Shown here piece by piece: positions 55,430-64,000 of a stretch of 64,000 nucleotides of DNA. Source of the DNA: Calycina herbarum. Taxonomy: Eukaryota > Ascomycota > Leotiomycetes > Helotiales > Pezizellaceae. Position numbers and translations under genes: made by a program. Within the stretch, counting starts at the first letter, position 1, and each line of letters begins with the position of its first letter. The DNA is taken from contig LLEY01000073.1 in assembly GCA_001414485.1 (NCBI GenBank), positions 1-64,000 of the forward strand, given 5' to 3'. Below the pieces are notes generated by a model. That model was not told the origin of the DNA. It did no database searches and was given only the letters and a program-made list of their open reading frames with translations.

Positions 55430-58400
55430 CTAAATTCCTTCTATAGAGTCTCTCTTAGAAGGGCCTCCGTCCTCGCCTACGCCTCTGGGAAGGGGTATAA
55501 GGAGGGGGGGGGTTCGCCTGATTCCCTCTATCTCGAACATCTAATAACACTTCGTCTCTAAGACTACCAGAGCTCTCGAACGTAGAGCTATAGCCCAAAC
55601 CTTCTTTAGAGGGATTGGAGAAGCTATAGACCACTACCTTAGCACTGCTCTCGATGGTGCCTCTTTAGAACTCTTGCCCTTCCTCCGAGCCTTTTATACT
55701 TAAGTAGCTGACCTTAGCCTTTCTTTCTACTAGGCATTTACTAAAGAGACCTTACCTCCACTTCCTTTAGCCCTTAACACTTACTTAGAGTATAGGGACG
55801 CCCCTACGCCCTCGTCGACTCTCTCCTCCTCTCTAGGCTCTATAAGGAAAATTTCATATGTATAGACTATAAGGAATGCCTTAGCGCTTGAAAACAAAGC
55901 TAAAGCTATAAGTATAATAATAATAATAATAATAACTATATTACCTCTCTCTTCTACTGCCTTTAAGCTATAGAAGAATAAGAGAACACCGGCTAAATCT
56001 AACCTTAGAGTCTTTGTCTAACTCCTCTAGGACTCTCCTAATAGGAACTACTCTGCCTAAGCTATCTTCCTTATACTTTGCGACCTAAAAATAGGCTATA
56101 AAGAGCTAGTATAAGAAGTACTCTCGGTTAAATCTGGTTTCGCTATTGTCTTTAAAGACAAAGAAGCTCTAGATACTCTTTTAATAACAAAGAGGGCTTA
56201 TATCTAAACCCTATTTACTATAGCTAAAATAGAGGTCTTACAAGACTGGGTAGTATACCGTGTAATAGGTATACCTTAAAGTGTAGAAACTGTCTAGATT
56301 AGCAAAGAAGAAGCGATTCTTTTAACTCTTATCTCTACTATAGCTAAAGTAGTAGCTATAGTAATAAAGGAACGAATTAGAATAGCACCTATAAAAGTCA
56401 ACATAGCTGCTAGCTCTCTCTTAAACGAGCTGTTTTATACTACCTAGATCGCCTTCTTTAAGGAAGAGGATATAAGAGGTCCTTCCGCTATCCTAGATAT
56501 AACGTTACTCTTAGGTAGTAGAGCCTTCCTTAAGCGTCTTCTCAAAGTCTCTACTGTAATTCAGTGCTTAAAGTGCTAGAAGTAGTATAACTTACAGAAC
56601 TGCGGTAAAAATCAACGATACTACCTATGCAGTAGTACGAAATACTTAGAAGCCTTCTACCTAAGGTATATAAAGTACTCTTAATACAAATTAAAATACC
56701 TATACTATAACAGCTCTCACGCCTTAGACGACCTCGTATACTAACTCCGGCTAAAAGCCTCTAGACCTCTGCCTTTAATAGAGAATAAGAGATTTATATA
56801 ATAAGTATATAACGAGATTCGCCTAAGAAAAGAGGAAGACTCGCCTTATAGTAACGTAGATACTAAAATAAGCTACCTTACTACCTCTACCCTCTCCTCG
56901 AACTTACTATAACTAAGCAAAGAGGCTTCTATAAGCGCCTCTTCCTCGCTTTCGAACCTCTCTTCTTAACTAGGGAGCTTAGACTCTTACCTCTTTTCTC
57001 TATAAGTAGACGAGGACCTTTTAAGTAATACTACTTTTAAGTCTTATAAATTAATATATATAAGTCTAGTAAGTACTAAGAGCTAGTACTCTAACTAGCC
57101 TACTCTAGACGAATAGATATAGTTCTTATCTAAGAACTATATATCTACTAGAAGGAGATCAACTATTAAATTATAAGACGACACCTAAACTATACCTACT
57201 TTATACTTATATACGACTAGAATATTAACCTTCCTAGAGTCCTTACTTTTGTATAAAAGAGAGTAGGGATTCTCTTAAGTTAATAATCACTGACTATACC
57301 CTCGCTTAAATGCCGAGACCTTGTTTATATTAAGATTACTTCCTCTTAAAGCCCTCTGCTTTATATACTTAACGTATATAACGCTCTACTAGGTGCTAAG
57401 AGAGTAGGAGAGGCTGTTAACTATATTCTCAGCTTAGTATATATCCTTATAACTAATACTCTAATAGCTAGCGACTTTAACCTAAAGAGCTAACTCTAGC
57501 AGCCGGACTTCTTAGAGTAGGAAAGTATATAGTCCTCCCTGCTTATTAACTAGATAGAGGATAGAAGGCTATAGCTCTCTACCCCTCCTAGTACGTAAAC
57601 TTATAACCTCGGTAACACCCTCGACCTAGCCTTCTGCTCTAATAACCTCTACTAGAGAGGGGCTGTGTCACGAATCACGTGCCAGCACGTGACGAAGTGA
57701 AGTCCAGGCGACGCCCTGACAGGACGAGCACTATTGTAACCCTGGAAGAAGGAAAGGATTGGATGTGGTAGGACATACAATCTTAGGATCTCATTACAGT
57801 TATATCACGTGACTCGGTTAGGAACGGTCAGGTGATGGAGTCCAGTTTTGAGGAGCCCTGGAAATGGAGTCGGACTCCATCTTTGGGACTCCTGCCAAGC
57901 AGGACTCTAATATAAACGAAGGTTCTATATAAGACTGGCACGTCTGCCATTAGATAGGAGCTTCGTGCTTAACTTAGTTATTAATCTTATCATCTTGTTT
58001 GACATCTTTGATACAAGTAACGAGTTCACTTCCAAGTAAACAACCCGGCGCATCTGAACCTCTTACCTGCATACCAACCTTCGAGACTTAGTCATCTTTG
58101 TTTAGTTCGTTTGAGTTTCGTTACAGGCTGCTACTGAGGTTAACCTTATATTTGAGTATAGCTCTAACTACTTCCTACTTCTTACTCGACTTCTATACGT
58201 AGGAAACTTAACTATAAAGGACCTCTCTCTTAAGTTTAGCTCTCTTAAGCTTAGCTCTCTTAACGTTAAAACCTTTAAGATAACTTTTTAAGAAAAGCTT
58301 AAAACTTAATAGCTTTATAAACTTATAAAGTAACTAGACTCGGACTCGCTAGAGGCCCTGGCAGGATTTATTACTAAGAGCGTATATAGCGTATATCTTA

Positions 58401-59957
58401 GCAGCGCTAAGCGAGGGCTTAGACACGGGTTCGGACACCCTTAGTAGAATAAGGAGTGCTAGACGGCGGCCACTGAGGTAAGGTAGATATAAAGGCTTAA
58501 CGCGAGCGTATAAGCCTTGAAGACTCTTTGTAAGAGTCTAAGGTAGGAAATCTGGAAGGTAAAGAGAGAATACTTCTATACCTTAGTCGATAAAGCTACG
58601 AAGAGTAAAGATATATTTAAAATTTATAAGTAGTACTAGAGTACTAGAATCTACAAGTCTCCTCTTCTAAGAGACTCGGTAGGCCAACTAGGCTTCTCTA
58701 CCTAAGAAAAGTAGAAGATCCTAGTATAAGAGCTACTTATAAACAAGGCCGAAGTCGGGGATATTCTATTTAATACTCTAACCACCTCTACTTAGTCTCT
58801 TCCCTAGGCAGTCCTTATACTATACGAGGTTGAGGAATCGATTCTTAAGAAAGCTTCTACTGTGCTAGAAGAAGACGAGCTAGTAATAGGAGTCTTTAAA
58901 GCAGTCTAGCTACAGATCTTATATCTTATCCTCTCCTTATTCAAAGGCTATATAGAGGTAGGTTTCTACTTAAAGATCTTTTATACTACTATTATTATTA
59001 TTATTCTAAAGCCTAATAAGAAAGATAAGTCGTTCTCTCGAGTATATCGCCTAATTACCTTACTCTTAGTCCTTAGAAAGGGGCTTAAAAGGCTTCTTAT
59101 AAAGAGAGCCTCTTAGATAGCTATTAAGTACTCTGTCTTAGAGCAAAACCAGTTTAGAGCTCTCTCTCTAAGAGCTACTATAGACCTTACTACCTGCTTT
59201 ACCTTCGATATTAAGTTAGCTGTTACGGATAAACAGGAAGCCTCTCTTCTTATACTTGATATTAAAGAGGTCTTTGACGTAGTACTTCCTAGTCGCCTAA
59301 TTAAAAGGCTAAGAGAGTAAGGTTAGCCGGATTACTTTATTAAATAGGCTACCTCTTTCTTAACTAATAGACTAGTAAAAGTAAAACTAGATAAGGAAAT
59401 AGGAGCATTTACTCTACTTTAATACGGGCTTCCTTAAGACTTACCTATCTCGCTTATTCTCTTTATACTTTATATCCAGCCTCTCTTTAGCTTAGAGGTT
59501 AGCTCTCTTCTGGTATTATAGAGATTCGGTTACGTAGACGATATTAGATTACTTACTTCTAGGCCTTTAAAGGTAGGGAATATTAAGGCCCTTGTAGAGT
59601 AGGTAGCTAGCGCTCTAGAGTAGGGTATAGACGAGGGTATTACTTTTAATACTAAGAAGTTAAAACTTATATACTTCTTCTATAAAAGGAAGTAAAAAGA
59701 GAGAGGTATCCGGCCCCCTCCCTCTATTATAGTTGAAGGTAAGATAATAGAACTTATATAAGAGCTTAGGTAGCTTAGTATCTTCTTTAACCCCTGCCTT
59801 ACGTTCTATAGCTACGTTAAAAGAATAATAAGTAAGGTTACACTTATAGCTAATACTCTTAAAGGAATAATAAATATAATAAGAGGCTTACCTCCTTATC
59901 TGCTTAAGTAAGTTACTACTACTTCTATCCTCTTAATCGCCTACTTTAGATATAAGA
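55430..59957 (+). mobile_element. RIP-degraded LINE (non-LTR retrotransposon, Tad-like)
   Basis: Traces of a zinc-knuckle ORF1 remain near 56565-56660 (Cys codons with stops between). Reverse transcriptase remains at about 59000-59700: KPNKKDKSFSRVYRLITL, then motif A as LILDIKEVFDVVLPSRLI (about 59250-59300), and the active-site motif as YVDD (59531-59542). The frames are full of TAA and TAG where CAA or TGG would be expected (for example RE-stop-G-stop-P after motif A), the signature of RIP. The element is interrupted by the solo LTR at 57666-58125 and ends where the gypsy LTR begins. Its 5' end is approximate. Confidence 0.8.
57661..58130 (+). mobile_element. Solo LTR (460 bp) with 5-bp target duplication, little RIP
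   Basis: The LTR runs 57666-58125, from TGTCACGAATCACGTGCC to GAGTTTCGTTACA, with TGT...ACA ends. GGCTG flanks it on both sides (57661-57665 and 58126-58130), the 5-bp target duplication of LTR retrotransposons. It lies inside the RIP-degraded LINE yet keeps many CA and TG dinucleotides. It is the same family as the LTR at 59958-60396. Confidence 0.92.
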
Positions 59958-60396
59958 TATTACGAATCACGTGTAAGTATATAACGAGTAAAGACCAGGC
60001 GGCGCTCTAATAGGTTAAGCACTATCGGAAACTCTTATAAGTGAAAAGAGGGATCTTTAGACTAGCTAAGCGATCCATAGATTTCTTTAGGTAAGAAATA
60101 TTACGTAACCTAGTCGCCTAAGTTACTTAAGTCGCCTGTTAACTAAAGTAATTAGAGCGAGCGATTAGAGTAATTAGAATAAGAGACTATAGTTCTATAT
60201 AAGACTAGTACGTCTGCTATTAGATAGGAGCTTTATACTTAACTTTAGTTATTAATCTTATTATCTTATTTAATATCTTTAATATAAGTAACGAGTTCAC
60301 TTCTAAGTAAACAACCTAGTATATTTATACTTCTTACTTATATACTAACCTTTAAGACTTAGTTATCTTTATTTAGTTTATTTAAGTTTCGTTATA
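59958..60396 (+). mobile_element. 5' LTR of a RIP-degraded Ty3/gypsy element
   Basis: It aligns end to end with the solo LTR at 57666, but nearly all CA and TG have become TA. TGTCACGAATCACGTG appears as TATTACGAATCACGTG, and TTTCGTTACA as TTTCGTTATA. Shared words include TATAAGACTAGTACGTCTG-like and AAGTAACGAGTTCACTTC. A primer-binding-site-like stretch follows directly (CTTTAAGCACCTAC). Confidence 0.85.
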
Positions 60397-63300
60397 CTTT
60401 AAGCACCTACTTAGAAGTAAGATCGCTACTATATCAGCAACCTCTTCTACTCTAAAAACCACTCCGCTAAAGCTAGCTATAGCCTCTCTAGTTACGCTAG
60501 TTACTACTCTCTATAAGGAAGTGAAACTTCCGGTTCCGAAGCCGTTTAATAGCTTACCTAAGAAACTAGCTAAGTTTTTAATAAAAGCTTCTCTCTACTT
60601 AAACTTTTATTATACTTAGTTTAGAAATAAAACTAACTAGGTTATATAGTTATCTACTCGTTTCGAAGAGGTAGCTTATAACTAGTTAGAACCACATCTA
60701 GAGGACTACTAGGCGAATAAAACAACTAAGAGAAAAGTCTCTCTTTAAATATCTAAGAAGATAAAGGATTTATTTAAGAATGTTTAAAGGTTTAAAGATA
60801 GAATTAACTAGACTTTTAAAGATATTAATATAAAGAAAAAGGTAGTTAAAGCTTTATATATACTTAAGTAAAAAGGTTTAGCTACTAAATATACCTTATA
60901 ATTTTAATAATACTCTATATAAATAGGATAGAATAATAAGACGTTATATAAATAATTCTATTATAGACTTAAAGATAACGTTAAAGATAAACTTACTTAA
61001 GAAGATTTTCTAGATATACTAAATAAATTAATAAATAATATAATTAAAATCGATAACTATATCTATAAAAGGAATCTAGAGAAGAAAGAAAGTTATAGTT
61101 ATTAATATAGAAAGAGTAGAAGAAAAGATTATAGAGATCTTATAGAAATTAATACTACTTAGAAATTATAGGTTCTAAGAAAGAAATCTAAGAAAGAAAA
61201 CTCCTAAAAGAGAGAACTATTCTAAAAAGAAAGAAATCGCTAATATAAGTAGAATTTATATTACTTATATAGTCTACCTAGCTATAGAGTAAACAAATAT
61301 ACTAAGAAGAAGGACTTAAAAGAGAAAAAGTAAGTTAATACTATAGTCTAAAAAGAAGTAGCTTTACTTAATAAAATTAAACTTATAGATTTAGAACTTA
61401 AAGCTAGAAGATATAAGATATAAGTTAAAGATAATAAGAAAGAGGGTGTTTAAGACACCGATAATAATAGAAATCTACTTCTTAAGAAATATTATAATAT
61501 AATAAATACCTTAGATATAGTAGTAAGTATTATATATTTATAGTTTAAAGTAGGAAATACGTTACTTATTTAAGTAGAATATAAATTACTACCTTTATCT
61601 AGTTCTTTAGAGTTATTAAACTTATTATCTAGTTTAGAAGAAGAAGTTTAAGATATAAGTTCTAGTATAGAAGAAACCTAGGCGTTTACTAGAATATTTA
61701 AGTAAGGAAATTACTAAGTATATATAGATAACTAAAAACCAAACTTCTAGAGCTCTTATTTAATATAAGGAGTTAATCTAACTCTCTTAATAATATATAC
61801 TATTAAAAAAGAAGACTATAAGATAATAACTTTAGTTAGCCTAATTACTAGTTAAGAAACTATTAAAGGAAAAGAATCTGAATATAGTTAATAATAAGCT
61901 AAAAGACCTAGTTATTCTAAAGTAGGAGATGTATAGAGGGTCTATAATGTTTAAAAAGAGACTAGCTCATAGTTATAACAAGTCCTAAACAGATTCTAAA
62001 GATAGATTAAGATAGCTTTCCTTAGAACAGTATCTAAAAAGTATATACTAAAGGAATTTAAATATTATATTATAGTTATACTAATTAAGAATAATAATAG
62101 AATAATATTAAGAAAGTATAGTTTACTTAAACTATTTAGTATACTCTTCTAGGAACAACGGGAATTTAATATAGATAAATAGATAGAGTTAGAACTAGAA
62201 GAATACTATTATCTATTTATAAGAGAATTATAGTTTCTAGAAGTAGTATAAGAAACAACTATATATTAGATCAGATATATACTAAGTACTACTACTAATT
62301 AAATATTAGAAAAACAGTTTAAGAGAATCTTACCTAAACCTAATAAGATAGTAAAATATTATTAGATATATAAAGTAGCTTTATCTAATAAAGACAGAGT
62401 AGTATTTTTTCCTTAGTTCTAAATAAAGGCAGTTAAGGAAAAGAATATAAGAGACTATATATTTAGAGTTTATTATATAAAATCAGAGATATATACTACT
62501 TTAGAAGAGAAGTAGTTAGTAGTAACTATAGAAATATAAGAAAAAAAGTTATAAGTTATAATTAACTTAGGAGTAATAGGTAACTTTATTTCTCTAACAG
62601 CTTTAAGAAAGCTAAATATTCTAATTAAGAGAATAAAACTATACTAATTAGAAGTAGTTAATAGAACAGATATTATATACTAAAATAGGATTATTAATTA
62701 GTAAACTATTCTAATAAAAACTAATATTAAAGAATACTACTTAAATACGTAATTTAATATTATTAAGATAGAAAGTAAGGAAGTAATACTTAGTATACTA
62801 TAGATTTAAGAATATAATCTAGATATTAACTAGAAGGCTAGAATAGTAACGTTTAGCTAATATAAATATATAGGTTTGTATTTATAACTTTAAAGCTAGA
62901 ATAAGGTTAGTACTACCTCTTCTAATATACTAGAACACCTTATCTAAAGTCCTCTATAAGTTAGTAAAAAAACTAATAATAAAATACCTATATAGTATAG
63001 AGAATTTAAAGCTTTATTCAAAAACCTAGAAGACTTATAAACCTTACTAGAACATTACTTATAAGATTATAAGATTAAATTAAAAGAGAGTTATTATCTC
63101 TTAAAGTAGAAGCTTTAGTTATATAACTAAAAAAGCTTATAGAGAATAGAAAGTTATATAAAGAAAGGTATTAAGAAGAGATATATTAGAAAATCTAAGT
63201 TATTAATTACCTTAAATATACTTATTATTAAGAAGAAAAACAACCTAGATAAGAGAGTATATATTAATTACTAAGAAGTAAATTATATTATAATTAAGAA

Positions 63301-64000
63301 CGCTTATCTACTACTACCTAGCTAATACTTATAAGACAAGTTAAGCAAAGTAGTATAATTTATAAAACTAGATTAATAAAATACTTATAGACTTATATAA
63401 ATAAAAGTTAGAGATAAATAAAAGATAGTATTTACCTTACTATTAGGCTTTTATAAATATATAGTTATACTATTTAGACTTTATAGACTTTATAATATAC
63501 TAGCTATATATTAGAGATAAAATAATAATATTTTAGAAGATCTTCTAAGAGTAATAGTAATCTATTACTTAGATAATATCTTAATCTTCTTAGAAAAAGA
63601 AGAAAAATATAAGAGATATATTAAAGAAGTTTTATAATAACTTATAAAAGTAAACTCTTAGTTAAAACTCTTAAAATATAAGTTTAAAGTAACTTAGATA
63701 CTTTTCTTAGAATAGATATTTAGCTTAAAGAAAATAGAAATAGATCTAACAAAGATCTAAGATATCTTAAACTAGAAGTTACTAGAAAATATAAAAGATA
63801 TATAGTCCTTTTTTAAATTTATAAACTTTTACTATCTATTTATATAAGACTATATAAAGATTATTAAACTAATATTAGTACTAGTTAAAAAAGCTATTAA
63901 ATTTATTTAGAATAAATAGACTAAGGACGCTTTTTAAAGAATTAAAGTAAGGTTTATAGAAAAACCTATTCTATATAATTTTAATATAGAAAAACCTAGT
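60397..64000 (+). mobile_element. RIP-degraded Ty3/gypsy internal region (gag-pol), cut by the window end
   Basis: The sequence is extremely AT-rich with stops in every frame. Pol remains legible near the end: the reverse-transcriptase active site reads YYLDNILIFLE (about 63563-63595; YLDD is usual). A gypsy-type run to the RNase H junction follows (FKFINFYYLFI at about 63810-63845, then KDAF and KPILYNFNIEKPS at the window end). Order LTR, gag, pol on the plus strand fits Ty3/gypsy. The 3' LTR lies beyond the window. Confidence 0.85.

Overview
This window is nuclear DNA of a filamentous ascomycete (Pezizomycotina), probably a leotiomycete. Genes carry short introns of about 41-117 nt with GTRAGT-type donors and CTRAY branch sites. 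The proteins are typical fungal families: a Zn2Cys6 regulator, an Hsp30-type Hsp20, pyruvate decarboxylase, a secreted subtilase, a CRH-type GH16 enzyme and GPI-anchored wall proteins. The right end holds transposons in which C-to-T and G-to-A changes have turned coding frames into strings of TAA and TAG, the mark of repeat-induced point mutation (RIP). The placement in Leotiomycetes is an impression from protein resemblance, not a computed result.

Layout. 0.1-1.0 kb: a caspase-like gene with a broken frame. 1.8-3.25 kb: AT-rich relic sequence and a field of CGAGTAAGC repeats. 3.6-4.6 kb: glycosylasparaginase. 5-8 kb: weak or broken hypothetical genes. 8.8-9.7 kb: Hsp20 with a clear heat-shock promoter. 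10.2-12.0 kb: two decayed genes. 12.6-15.6 kb: secreted subtilisin-like protease (six exons). 16.1-18.1 kb: pyruvate decarboxylase (six exons). 20.4-21.1 kb: secreted Kex2-type repeat precursor made of Lys/Ala blocks and acidic spacers. 23.0-24.1 kb: GPI-anchored protein. 25.8-26.0 kb: a small inverted-repeat transposon. 26.4-30.6 kb: large membrane ankyrin gene with a nonsense codon. 31.2-32.9 kb: second ankyrin protein, convergent with the first. 34.7-36.9 kb: Zn2Cys6 transcription factor with a long, gene-poor upstream region. 40.1-41.8 kb: F-box gene with a one-base frameshift. 43.2-44.8 kb: broken acidic protein. 45.7-47.8 kb: two diverged paralogues sharing an unfamiliar Cys/His module. 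48.9-50.8 kb: SprT-like metalloprotease gene split by a mariner-type element and followed by a truncated second copy. 51.0-52.2 kb: GPI-anchored GH16 transglycosylase. 52.9-55.3 kb: multi-pass membrane protein. 55.4-64.0 kb: a nest of a RIP-degraded LINE, a solo LTR that largely escaped RIP, and a RIP-degraded Ty3/gypsy element that runs off the window.

The genes form no single pathway or operon-like cluster. Several encode cell-surface or secreted products (subtilase, GPI protein, GH16, repeat precursor). The best candidates for something undescribed are the Lys/Ala Kex2 precursor at 20.4 kb and the duplicated Cys/His module at 45.7-47.8 kb. A recurrent theme is gene decay. Some breaks are substitutions (ankyrin gene, 10.2 kb locus). 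Others lie in homopolymers (caspase gene G9, F-box gene A6) and may be assembly errors. All exon boundaries were read by eye from splice consensus and frame continuity.
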